Positions 1 to 9,989 of a stretch of DNA of 64,000 nucleotides are shown here, piece by piece (within the stretch, counting starts at the first letter, position 1; every line of letters starts with the position of its first letter). The notes beneath the pieces were generated by a model, which saw nothing but the letters and a program-made list of their open reading frames with translations, was not told the origin of the DNA and ran no database searches. This DNA comes from Ascarosepion bandense (taxonomy: Eukaryota > Mollusca > Cephalopoda > Sepiida > Sepiidae). Position numbers and translations under genes: made by a program. The stretch spans positions 1,962,501-2,026,500 of the forward strand of contig JBBBDQ010001155.1 of assembly GCA_037127315.1 (NCBI GenBank). Reading direction: 5' to 3'.

Positions 1-772
1 GATCACAAAGCATATTTTTTTATTGTTGGTGGAAACATATTAAATATTTATTTTTAAAGGATTAATTTATTAACTAGATGGATATATAGATCCTTCGACT
101 CAGAAATCATTTGTGATGATTGACTGACTTGGTGTTTATTTACATCTTTGCTTTATATGTTGTGCCTTTCAGTGTTGCACAAGTTATTTGGAGAAATTTT
201 CAAACTCTTTGTCTACTGCCTTTACCAATATGCTCCAGTTCGTGTTGCATATTTTCATGAGTTTGGTCTAACTTGAAAAAATCCAAATTCAAATCTAATA
301 AGCATTTTTTTTTTTAGAGCCAATAAGGAAAACTTCTTTCAAACTAAAATCTTATAATTTGGACGTCAAAGAATTCAACTGACAACATCCAGATAAGTTG
401 CTTTAGTTTGAAAAGAAAATATCTTCCTTTGATTTATGAACCAATGATTCTGAAAAACTGCTTATCTGGTCTAAGTAACCATTATATAAAGAAGGCTGTT
501 TATCAAGAGCCTCTCAAGGTAGAGGTACATTTTATGGGGATATGTGGAGAAGATAATGGTTGATCCTAGACTTGAACAGATTAAGATTGTTGTAATCAGA
601 AAAGCATCTCTTTGGGAGAAATGCCTTTCTTATATAAACTAATCAAGGTGACTTTAAAAACAAACAAAAATGGCTTATCTGATTCAACTGATCTTTGTAT
701 AAGAAATGATTTCTCTCTGCAGAATCAGTCAAGCCAGTTAATTTGTCACTTCATGCTGTTTACGTGCATGTT

Positions 773-773
<1 letters not shown>
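1..773. other. AT-rich sequence, nothing recognised
   Basis: Probably intron or flank of the M13 gene. Short ORFs here show no codon structure or family resemblance. No M13 exon matches in any + frame. Confidence 0.5.
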
Positions 774-811
<38 letters not shown>

Positions 812-812
812 C
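774..812. repeat. (CA)n(TA)n microsatellite
   Basis: A CA dinucleotide run passes directly into a TA run, a compound microsatellite common in this window. Confidence 0.95.
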
Positions 813-1034
813 ACTTCATAAAACTTCCTTTCTTTTCACTGACTGACTGTAATTCTTTGTTCACTGGTAAATAAACATTTCATTTCAAGGATAAAAATTT
901 TGTGTTATTTGTGGAAATAATTATTTCCACCGTTCCACAATTTTTGTTTTCTTGTTTTTTCTTTTCACACATTGTTTGAATTTAATTTCAATGTGTGTTT
1001 ACATTGAATTATTGCAAGGTTATATTTCTGCTCA

Positions 1035-1100
1035 TAATCACTTGAATCTTACCCAGATAAATTGTCTTCCAATTTATCTGGAATCGGAATCAAGTGATTA
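1035..1100. repeat. Imperfect hairpin, about 29-bp arms
   Basis: TAATCACTTGAATC near the left end is mirrored by TCAAGTGATTA at the right, and CAGATAAATTG is mirrored by CAATTTATCTG around a 5-base loop. One short mismatched patch lies in the arms. It is probably the remnant of a small foldback element. Confidence 0.7.
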
Positions 1101-1968
1101 TCACAGTTTTAAGGACGTGGTTAGTTTCAGAGGCTTGATCTTCCGTAATTTAGTCTCTGAGTTATTGTTTTTTGATAATCTGCCTCTAAGGACCACCTTT
1201 TGTATTTCAAGGTCTTCCAATTCCTGTGTATAAAGTAACATTTTAATTAACTTTCCACCATTTTCATCCCTATTTGATCTGCCTTATGATTGCCTTTTCT
1301 GCTAGGTTCAGTGATCTCTTCATGTAAGGATGAAGGCTTTTGCCTTATTTAATGTTGTCTAGGCTACTGAGATTTGCCTGAGTGTCTGCTATATTATTCC
1401 TGTATTCTGCTTCCTGCCATGTAAACCCTGACTTGCTATTAATTTATATATCAGGTTATTCTATTGTTAGTACAATTGTATTGTTTTTATGATCATCCAA
1501 GGTTCCTACTAATAAGAAACAGTGTTCTATTTTCCTTAAGTCAAACCCTTTTATTTTTCTCTCTCATGATTGTATGCTAATTTTTTTCTTTTTTTTTTTT
1601 AAGAATCTAATCTTACATCAACATGACATTGACTGAATTGGTAGAATATTTTTAATTCTGCTGCCAGGAATTGGATGAAGTTGCTCTGAAATTGATCTCT
1701 CATTACAACAACAAATGGAACAAATGGGATATGACAAAGACAGAGGTTAAAATAAAACAACCCCCCCCCATTTACCTAAACAGGTTGTGCTTGTGACAAA
1801 TATTCCCAGGTGTTGTATTTGCTCAGAAATGCATCTTCTCTGTGGTCCCAACTAATATAGCATAATGTGAAGATATAAGAAGTTCTAGTAACCCAACTTG
1901 GGCGTGTATTGCACTTTGCCCTTTCAAGGATCAGATATTTTATTCTGTCTAATGGATTAAACTTGAAC
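1101..1968. other. AT-rich sequence, no supported gene
   Basis: It contains a poly-T tract near 1590 and a C9 run near 1762. A short open stretch at about 1671-1750 was examined as a possible exon and rejected because stops flank it. Confidence 0.45.
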
Positions 1969-2240
1969 TACAATAGGCTTATGTTAAAACATTGATTCCC
2001 ATACAATCACCAAAGTTAAGCAATGTCGATCCTGGTCAGTGCTTAAATGGGTGACTGCTCGGGAATACCAGGTGCTGTAAGCTTGAATGTGTGGGTGGTG
2101 TAATGAATAAAAGCTAAGAATTTTTAATTGGAGAGCCGAGTTCCAATTTCAAATGGTTTTATTATATACACTTCTGTGCAGAAAAGATATGAATTAATCT
2201 CTTCTCCTCCTGCTATGGGTTAATGAGTAAAACTTGCATC
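1969..2240 (+). mobile_element. Composite SINE: 5S rRNA-derived head plus tRNA-derived SINE (copy 1)
   Basis: Bases up to about 2084 follow eukaryotic 5S rRNA. AGTTAAGCAATGTCGA corresponds to the 5S A box, CCTGGTCAGTGCTTAAATGG to the intermediate element and C box, and CGGGAATACCAGGTGCTGTA to the 3' end of 5S. A short linker (about 2085-2093) follows. Next comes a tRNA-like head starting GTGGTGTAATGAA (A-box like) with GAGTTCC (B-box like) near 2145. The body, with GCTATGGGTTAA near 2212, is shared with the tRNA-headed SINEs at 36790, 45100, 51000 and 53505. Many substitutions mean it is not a working 5S gene. The chimeric architecture resembles AmnSINE1 of vertebrates (known precedent); assignment to a new family is inference. 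Confidence 0.75.
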
Positions 2241-2543
2241 ACTGAACCATTGTTATCTCCAAAAAAATGTTCTCACAAACTAAGTGTTTTGAATAGCCTG
2301 CAAAGTTTTGATAAATCATAGAAAACAAATCTAATTACGTAAAATAATAGCACAATATTTTTTATGGAAACTGTGAGAGCTCCTTTAACTGAGACTTTTG
2401 CTATTTTATACTAGATGACCTTTGTGGAGTTATCATGTTTGAAGTTAAAACTACCAACAATTTTTGACTCCGACACATGAATGCAGGTTTTCATTAATTT
2501 GACTCATAAAATAAGCGGCTTGGAAGTAAAATTCTCACATAAA

Positions 2544-2589
2544 TTCTTGTGGCTTCTAAATAAATTTTATTATTTAGAAGCCACAAGAA
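2544..2589. repeat. Perfect 19-bp hairpin
   Basis: TTCTTGTGGCTTCTAAATA is followed after an 8-base A/T loop by its exact reverse complement. It is too short for a pre-miRNA and is probably the centre of a foldback element. Confidence 0.85.
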
Positions 2590-2939
2590 CTTTTTAACCA
2601 TCAGATACAAAGCAAAATATTTCAAATCATTCCCACATAAACTTAATTCAAAGCACATTGTTTTGTAAAACACAAAATTGATAAAGGAATACAATATTAT
2701 TTGCTAAAGTAGTGACTGTAAAAGTTATTTAGCTTGTTTGTATTAAGTATTTCAGTCATGAGCAACTTGCATGTTATCTTTTGTTCAATGTTTTGTCTTT
2801 CACAAAGTTCAATGAAACGGGTTGACTGATTGATTCACTTTGTATGGCTTACCAACTTTTTTGCAAGTTATTTAAAGCCAAAAGTATTTTTAGATTGAAA
2901 GAAGTTTTTTGTGATAATAATGGATGAAGGATAGAAGTC

Positions 2940-3187
2940 TTACTGATTAACCAATAGTCGGGGAAAAATGGTGAATTCATGCCTCTCCCAAAGATATTTA
3001 GGCATAAGGGAATATAACAAACCTTATGGGAATTGGAATTCAGCTCCCTGATTAACAATTCCAGTCCATTATAACATTACCACTTGCACATCCAAACTTA
3101 CAGCAATTCTGTGATTCATCTAACCAGGTTCAACATTGCTTAATTCGGTGGTCATACAGACACCAGGGTTTCAATGTGATGTGGCTT
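2940..3187 (-). mobile_element. Composite SINE: 5S rRNA-derived head plus tRNA-derived SINE (copy 2)
   Basis: Reading the minus strand from about 3187, GCCACATCACATTGAA matches the 5' part of 5S rRNA, GAATTAAGCAATGTTGAACC the A-box region, and CCTGGTTAG and GCTGTAAG the later 5S segments. Part of the C-box region is deleted. The linker TTTGGATGTGCAA and a tRNA-like head GTGGTAATGTTATAATGG with GAGCTGAATTCCAATTCCC follow, exactly the order seen in copy 1. The body after the head has drifted. Confidence 0.72.
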
Positions 3188-3700
3188 TAAATTTACAGGT
3201 CAAAAGATGAAATTGATCCAAGATTTACAGGGAACACTTTTAAGATCATCCAGTAATCAGATTTTGTGGGTGAATAAAGTATATGTTATCATGTGTGTAA
3301 GTATGTGTGAATTTATTCCTGCATGAGTTGAAAGTTTTAGCTGTTCTGACTGATAATTGAAGAGGTCAGCTTTCATTTAAAGGATATCGCTGACTTGAAA
3401 GGCAAGTTTCCAAAATTTGTCATTTGCTTATCTTAGTATTTTCAAAACATTTTTCAAAACATTTTTTTCTTATTTGTGGATCCACTTTGCATAGAGAGGA
3501 GTTTCTAGCATTTGTATTTCTGCTGTTGAAGTGGAAACACCCATGAGGTAGGTTGCTTCTGATGAGGCAGAAAGAAAAGGAGATTATGTCAAAAAACAAT
3601 TCTATGTATTGCTGGATATAAAGGATCAAGTTGTAATGTGTCTTTGTGGATGAGAGAAGCAGCCTGGGGGATGAGAGAGTTGGTGAACTCCATGATTATC
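3188..3700. other. AT-rich sequence, nothing recognised
   Basis: No ORF with family resemblance on either strand and no repeat partner noticed elsewhere in the window. Confidence 0.45.
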
Positions 3701-3704
3701 TGTT

Positions 3705-3880
3705 TTCCTTTTTTCTTTTTAATTGATTTCACCCCAAGCAAGGCACTAAGACATAAGGGGTGACTTGGTGTGGAAGAATTAGGAAAAGAAACATTACTAA
3801 CGAGTGGGAAAAGTAAAGAGTAATCAGGAGGAGAGTAAATAATGATTGACATTGCATTTAAAGTTTTGGGAATTATAGTT
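3705..3880 (-). mobile_element. 3' end fragment of Jockey/CR1-group LINE
   Basis: On the minus strand the piece carries the relics of the LINE C-terminal coding end (TTTAAATGCAATGTCAATC) and its 3' UTR ending CCTTGCTTGGGGTGAAAT before an A-rich stretch. The same ending occurs in at least seven other places in the window, including the longer copy at 30868-32264. It is 5'-truncated as usual for this class. Confidence 0.7.
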
Positions 3881-3884
3881 ACTC

Positions 3885-5257
3885 CTCACTCAGTGTAAAT
3901 CACAAGAAATTAATATTATCATGGGAGACCTGAATGCTAAAGTAGGTAAGGAGAGAGAAGGGGTAACATTTGGCAACTTTGGCATAGGAAACCACAATGA
4001 GCAATGAGAAAAATGGGTCTAATGGTGCACAGCGAATGACCAGGTAATAACTAACACATCATTTCAAGAACACCCAAGAAGACTATAAACATGGAGAAGC
4101 CCGGGAGGTGACACACAAAAAAAAAAACAACAAACAAACAAACAAACAAACAAACTGATTACATAACAATAAACAGCAGTTTCAGGAATGCAGTTGCTCA
4201 GTGTAAAACTTATCCAAGTGCCGATTATGGAAGCAACCACCTCTCGGATATATGCAAGCTAAGAGTGAAACTATAGAGAATGAAGAAGCCTCAATTTGCA
4301 GGAAAAGTACAAGAATAGAGCAAAAAAATATATAAGAGACAAATTGAAAATGAAACTGTAAAATTAGACGCCCTAAAAGAAGCATTAGTGACATCAGTCA
4401 ATGACATAGTCCTGAAAGAAAACAGATGTAAATGGAAAAATGAGTGGATCACAGATGAGATTCGAAACATGATGAAAAGGAGACAGAAAATAATGCCAAG
4501 ACATGGAACTGAATATAAGAGACTACACAAGGAAATATGGAGCAAATGCGGACAGGTGAAAAAGAAGGGCTCAATGACAAATGTGCAAAAATAGAGATTG
4601 AACATGACCAATAAAGGAGACATGCATAAAAAATAAGGGAGATAACAGGACAAAAAACATGCTCCTCAATGAGATGCAAAAAAGCCCAAAGATGGAACAC
4701 TCATATTAGAGAAGGAAGAAATACTTCTGTGGTGGGAAGAATATATAAGAGATCTCTTCCATGATATGAGAGAGCAACTGATAAAACACAGGGACCAGAA
4801 ATATTAAAATCTGAAGTGGAAGCTGCACTGACCAAACTGAATAGAAACAAAGCAGCAGTAACAGATGCTACTGTAACAGAGATGATGGAAACCTTAGATG
4901 ACCTAAGTGTATACAAAATCACAGAAATTATAAATGAAGTCTACAATAGAGGCAAAATCCTGGAAGATCTAAGCAGATTGATTTTCATAGCACTGCTTAG
5001 GAAGCCAGAACTCTGGAACAAGGAACACAACATTTATTCTGAGAGTATTATCACACAGAGCAATAGAGATGCAGAAGGATGTCTACCTGGGTTTCATAGA
5101 CTATGCAAATGCATTCAACACAGTACAACACAAAGACCTGATAGAGGCGCTTGGCAACTTTGACATATTTGAGAAAGACCTTAGAATAATCAAGAACCTT
5201 TACTGAATAACAGAAGAAAGGGTATTAAGGGCAATAAGGAATAGGTGGAAGTAGAGA
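3885..5257 (+). pseudogene. Degraded RTE-type LINE (endonuclease and reverse transcriptase)
   Basis: The left part encodes the apurinic endonuclease motif IIMGDLNAKVGK near 3912-3950. The middle has LTKLNRNKAA and, in the ORF starting at 4816, the pre-RT segment typical of RTE elements. Near 5065-5160 the reverse transcriptase motif GFIDYANAF is seen, followed by a K-D-L-I-E-A-L stretch and IIKNLY. Many stops and frameshifts separate these pieces, so it is dead. An (AAAC)n expansion at 4117-4156 lies inside it. The order endonuclease then RT is that of an RTE LINE; the clade call is from memory of family motifs. Confidence 0.75.
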
Positions 5258-5800
5258 TGTTATATAGCGACAAATAACAAACACGCATGTATATAAAAAT
5301 ATGACTTGTGTTTTTATTAATGACGATGGACCGTGTAGCCTAGGGAACAGAGAGTTGAGAGAGCGCGCCTCTAAGGGTTGACGTGGGGTTCGACGTGGGT
5401 GTTCGACGGTGACGGGGGGTTCGACGTGGGTGTAGCCTCTCTGCTTAGCTCGTCTAGCTTCTTCTTCGACTTCTGGTCTTGTCTGGCTCTCTGCCCAGAC
5501 TGCCTGTCGAGCCTGACTCCTGTCGAGGCTGACTGGGACTCTTCTTCTCTCGTCTGTCGACTTCTGTGTTTCGAGGTCTTTATATATCTTCCAAAACCGG
5601 AACTCGTTTTCTTCCAGGTTTTGCCTCGATCCGCGACGCCTACTCAACGCCCACGTAATTCTCAGAGTCACCTGTCTGTTTGCTCTGAGCTATTTCCGCT
5701 CTGCCGGAAATAGGGTCAAAATGACATCCGCTGCTTTCAATGACCGAAAACACCCACACTTCATCAGCCTTCTTGGGTGGGGCCAGATTATTATATTACA
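5258..5800 (-). mobile_element. Solo LTR of a Gypsy-like retrotransposon
   Basis: A 543-bp GC-rich block in AT-rich surroundings. It begins TGTTATAT and ends ATATTACA (TG...CA, short inverted termini) and is flanked on both sides by GAGA, a 4-bp target duplication. On the minus strand a TATATAAAGACC promoter box lies at about 5577-5590 and an AATAAA polyadenylation signal at 5312-5317, in the order expected for U3-R-U5. Internal GTCGAACCCC-type repeats explain the long shadow ORFs. No internal retroelement genes adjoin it, so it is a solo LTR left by recombination. It interrupts the RTE LINE and is therefore younger. Confidence 0.8.
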
Positions 5801-5804
5801 GAGA

Positions 5805-6189
5805 GCCATGATTGCATAAGTCCTGAAGAAACACACCACATAAAAGAAGAAGTTGGCTGGAAAGCATGGAGCTGAAAGGGAGTTCTACAAGCAAGAAGTG
5901 CGAGAAAAAGAAACTGTTAGCATAGAACTTACTACTACATTTAACCAGCTCAGCAGGAAATTGATAAGATCACTATGCCAGTATAACATTGTTCTTAAAT
6001 TAAAAAAGTCTAGGTGCCATAATGAAGAACTCATTAATGTATTTATAGAAAAGGAACATGAAGGTAACCTTATAGTGATAGAAAGATGATTAAAGCCTAA
6101 CTGCAAGATCAAGACCAATAATATTCCTGATTCTTTTTTGAATTTCATCAAGGTGCTCAAGGTAAATAGCAGAGGTAGTGGACAGCAAT
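5805..6189 (+). repeat. Unclassified dispersed repeat, copy 1
   Basis: This segment shares clear similarity with the reverse complement of 19939-20232, including TTGGCTGGAAAGCA-like starts and GTTAGCATAGAA in the middle. In both places it abuts the same LINE fragment in the same relative orientation. The 78-codon ORF at 5853-6089 and its partner share scattered residues but neither matches a family I recognise. The first bases may still be RTE LINE sequence displaced by the LTR insertion. Confidence 0.55.
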
Positions 6190-6650
6190 ATTCTAAACAT
6201 ATATGAATCTTTTATTTATAGATATATATGATAGATTCTGGAGAGAAAAACTGTCTCGCCCGAGACAGGGAACCAATTTTCTTAGCAGCTGACCTCGCAA
6301 TGGATTTAATATAGTTCTTCCACTTCAGATCAGCTGAGAATGTTAGCCCGAGAAGCCGCAATGAGTTACTCTCCTGACGGTTAGCATCAACCATATTGAT
6401 GGAAGGCAGAGAGGCAAATCTCAGAATGATTATTGGAGAGAAGTTTAGTTTTGGAGGTGTTGAAATAAACAAGACATCTTTTGCCCCAGTTAACAACAGA
6501 CATGAGTTTGTTTTGAACATTGGCTGCCATTTTGATCTTGTTGAAAAGATCAGCCTTACTATCAATAGTAATGAGTAAATGAGTAAATAGTTGTGTCATC
6601 AGCACAGATACCAAGTTAAGAGTTGATGTCATCAGGAATGTCTTTAATGA
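6190..6650 (-). pseudogene. Jockey/CR1-group LINE reverse transcriptase fragment
   Basis: Minus-strand ORFs 6212-6565 and 6387-6632, shifted in frame, match the C-terminal RT region of the larger LINE at 31563-32264. Shared landmarks are VVNW.K.CLV.FNTSKTKLLS, then LGLTFSADLKW, then SIARSAAKKIGSL and ARQFFSPESIIYIYK. Both ends are truncated and a frameshift splits the reading frame. Confidence 0.8.
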
Positions 6651-7650
6651 ATATTCTTTCTGTCTATTGCATACTCTTGAGTGTCACAAATGGATCCTTT
6701 TAAACATTTTTTTATTCAATGAAAAAAATACTCTTGTTAAAAACAGCAATGGTATGAATAATTTAAAAAAATATATTCAGTGTAGATTTGTTCTTGTCTG
6801 ATCTGAAAGAAAATGTTTTAATAAATTATGAAAGGAATAACTCACAAAAAACTTTTAGTTTTTTTCATTTTAGGAAGTTTGGGGATGAATTTTCAATTTG
6901 TTCATGCTTGATATTGCATAAATTATTTTACTGAAATAATATCTTAAGGGATGTTTCTTTATATAAATAATAAAGTTTTGTGGAAACACCCTCCAAATTA
7001 AAAAATATACATCCGATATTGAAAATGAGGTGGGGAGTAAAATTGCCCTCCCAATATTTTCACCAAGTTCACTAATAATATACAATTTATTCATTAATGA
7101 ATAAATATTGAGCATTTAATTTAAATTGAAGAATTCTTTTTATTTTTGTTTAAAAATCTTTAAAAATAGAGTTTATTGATAGTTTGTTTTTATTTTGGAA
7201 AAGTGCATCCATTTTGGTGTTACCTAAAATTATCACATCAGTAATATTGATACTGGATATGAAAAGGACTCAAAAGCAACAAAAAACAAGCATTTCACAC
7301 CACAGACTATGCAAAGACAATGCATAGTGATCCCATATATGCAAGGAGCTGGGTGAATTTTGACCTTTGACCTGAATGTACATGCTCGGGTTTCCTTATA
7401 TTAAAAAACAGACCTTGTGTTTCATCCTGCCTTGAAGTGGGAGAGGAATGGGTTCTGCATCCCAGATGACTAGGATCAAAGTGTAGTATCTGTTCCAGCA
7501 GCTGACAGCCAGTTCACGGCTCCAGCTATCAGCAACAGTTCCAGCTAGCCAGTCATCATTATATCCAGCTTGCTATTGACCACTGATCCAGTCATCTCCA
7601 GTAGGTATCTAGTTCTATCTCCAGCAGGCTTCCTTCTATAGCCATCCTTG
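6651..7650. other. AT-rich sequence, nothing recognised
   Basis: No supported coding region. A CCAGC-rich, higher-complexity stretch at about 7490-7640 precedes the small tandem repeat that follows. Confidence 0.4.
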
Positions 7651-7654
7651 TCAG

Positions 7655-7815
7655 CAGCAATGATATAAAGTGTCCTTTTCAGGACAATGATCTTCAGCAA
7701 CAAACAAAACTGTCCTTTCCAGGACAATGATCTTCAGCAACAACAAAGCTGTCCTTTTCAGGACAATGCACTCCAGTGACTATCAAGACTGTCCTTCTCA
7801 GGACAACACTATTCT
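7655..7815. repeat. Short tandem repeat with mini-palindromes
   Basis: Four units of about 43 bp each carry a TGTCCTTTTCAGGACA-type palindrome followed by ATGATCTTCAGCAACA or a variant. The palindrome can form a 6-bp stem. Confidence 0.8.
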
Positions 7816-9134
7816 CAACCTGTACATGAGCTTGCAAAATTATTTTTTGCATAGTGTACTGAAACATTATTTTTATTTATGTATTTTCTTTAACAAAAAT
7901 AAACTTGGCATTATATTTTTTATTCAATTCTTCCTTTTGTTTCTTGCTGTCTTCCATCATTCAATATCTGTTTGCAGGCCAATATAACACCCACAACAAA
8001 ATCTCTACTGATTCAAGCCTAACACAGGAGAGAACATGTGCAAGAATGGTGTGTACTTCCTTTGTTGCAGTTGTAGCAAAGAATATAACCTGCGGAGTGA
8101 GTAGCGGTGGTTGTCAAATGCAAAATAAGTGAAAGAACTGTCAAACAAACAGAATTGACAAAGTTTGCAATAAAAAGAAAAAAAGGAAATGGTTAAAAAT
8201 AATATCAATCAAGCAAACAATGTATGTAAGGCAAATTAACAGTAATTACGGCAAAGCATCATTAATATGGCAAAATGTTCACAAACTGAGAATTGGGGTT
8301 GACACACATGAGCAAATTCAGACAAGCAAATGTAGCATTCTGATTTCAAGGTAAGAGAGAGCAGAACTGAGTCACATGAAACAACTGAAAATCAGTCTAT
8401 TTTTGTTCACCAGGAATAAATTCCAGCATGCATTTGTGTTTTTCTGCCTATAAAGTGGGGAGGGGCAAGTGTTTTGCAATCATTCCTACAGATTGAAATC
8501 AACGTAACAAATACCATAAAATGATTTCTTTATTTTCTCTCTATTCAAATACAGATTTGTATTGTATTTATAATTTTCAAAACTACACCATGGAATTTCC
8601 TTCGGTTTTGTTGATAAGATTTAACAAGAACAAGGTGCAAGAAGTGTTTTCAGTGCCTGCCATTAATTTGCATTGAATTGTTTTTATTATTTGACCTGAT
8701 CAAAATTCCTGTTTTTTTTCTTGATTCATTCATGATTTAAAATTCAATATTTTTTCTTAAATTACAAACTATTCTTCAGACTCCAAGTAGACTTTTTCAT
8801 GCCTCACAGATGAGGCAATATTGGGAACAAAATGTCTCAGCCAGCATGATTCTTCTACCATTTTTCGTTGTCTAAGAGGTCATATATGAGGCTAAAGGTA
8901 CCAAAAAGGAAAAAAAATAAAGAAATGGTAATTTCTCAGTCCTTGCAACCTCCCCAACAAAAAAAAAATTCTAAAAAATAAAAATGGAAGTTTACATATG
9001 AAGAGAGAGAGAGAATGAAATAACCAGTTAATTGTTGAGTTGCTGATATTTGAGAATGCAAAAGGATTTTGTTAACAAATTATTGATTTGCTTTTATTTA
9101 CGTGATTTCTTTTTTGTTTCTATGTTCTTTGTAG
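7816..9134. other. Intronic AT-rich sequence, nothing recognised
   Basis: Scanned for an M13 exon and for repeats seen elsewhere. None found. A small GA-rich run lies near 9002. Confidence 0.4.
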
Positions 9135-9237
9135 AACGATTGCCAACTATGCAATATGGATGCTTATCAATGAAATGATCCAACATCTTACAGAAAAGTA
9201 CAACCATTTACAGTATGAATACAAAAAAGTTCTTGAG
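9135..9237 (+). CDS. M13 metallopeptidase exon (window exon 1)
   Basis: This internal exon encodes 34 codons plus the last base of a split codon. The acceptor is a T-rich tract ending TTTGTAG and the donor is gtattt after a GAG codon. The reading begins TIANYAMWMLINEM and continues to KKVLE. It matches the neprilysin segment that follows the 'R-x-L-x-N-x-x-x-W' motif of the M13 N-terminal domain, a helical region that caps the catalytic cleft. The intron upstream is phase 2, so the partly missing first codon (ending in A) is probably the conserved Arg. The intron downstream is phase 0. No match to the preceding M13 segment was found between 1 and 9134, so the upstream exon is probably outside the window. 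Confidence 0.88.
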
Positions 9238-9639
9238 GTATTTATTGATTTTCTTTGTTCACATTGATTAAGAATCAAATGCACTCTTAAGATTTTCCAA
9301 TTTAAGGAAGTTTTTACAAAAAAGATTTCAATAAAGTTTGAAATATATAATCAAGAGTAATTTCTCCCAACATACATGGGTCTCTTCAAGCACATATGTA
9401 CATCTGTGTAAATGTGTTTGTTTACGTATGTGCATTTGTATAGATGTGTATATGTACACAAATATGTTTATGTATGTTTTTGTTTTAATTTTCCGTTTTT
9501 CTTTACCCATATTTTTAGTCTGTTCAATTCTGCATTTCAGTCTCATCTGTCATACTAATTCTTCTCTTTCTCTCACTTTTCTCCTGTTCTTTGAGTTATC
9601 TCCCTTTGTTATTGCTACTTCCATTTATTTTCCTTATTT

Positions 9640-9835
9640 TATCTTTTTAATCACCCCCTCCCCCAAGCAAACTAATAATGCCACCAAGATGCAGTGGGGG
9701 TTACTGGGAGTGAAAGAGAATAAAAAATGAGCTTGGAATCTAATCCTAAGCAGGAAAAAAAGGTTGAACATCAACACCTGTTCAAAAGACTGGTGAGGAG
9801 TGTAAACCGGATGATAGGCAGACCTATTCATTCTT
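9640..9835 (-). mobile_element. LINE 3' UTR fragment
   Basis: It shares the sequence ending in CACCCC..CCAAGCAA and the segment CTAAGCAGG...ACACCTGTTCAA with 49800-49975 and, more weakly, 33045-33150. This is the 3' UTR of the Jockey/CR1-group LINE family. Confidence 0.6.
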
Positions 9836-9989
9836 ATTAAATCTGCTGATGCCTCTTTAATTATAGTTGTCAGTTGGCTGTTCATATCTTCTAAGTTATA
9901 CTTAACATTCCCCAAAGCCTGAAATTAGTGACTTATTCCTGAAATTTAGTGATTTTGCTAAAATGTTTTCTTTTTGAAAATCATTTGGC

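Noticed and set aside
1600..1750. Possible upstream M13 exon: NMTLTELVEY-like translation near 1620-1660 and ELDEVALKLI near 1671-1700
   Set aside because: The first is bounded by in-frame stops on both sides with no acceptor between the upstream stop and the motif. The second has an acceptor-like AG but no resemblance to the M13 segment expected there.
2544..2589. microRNA precursor
   Set aside because: The hairpin is only 46 bases with a 19-bp stem, shorter than animal pre-miRNAs, and no extended lower stem pairs outside it.
3555..3575. Hammerhead core CTGATGAGGCAGAAAG
   Set aside because: Only four bases separate the two core blocks, so no stem II is possible, and flanks do not pair.
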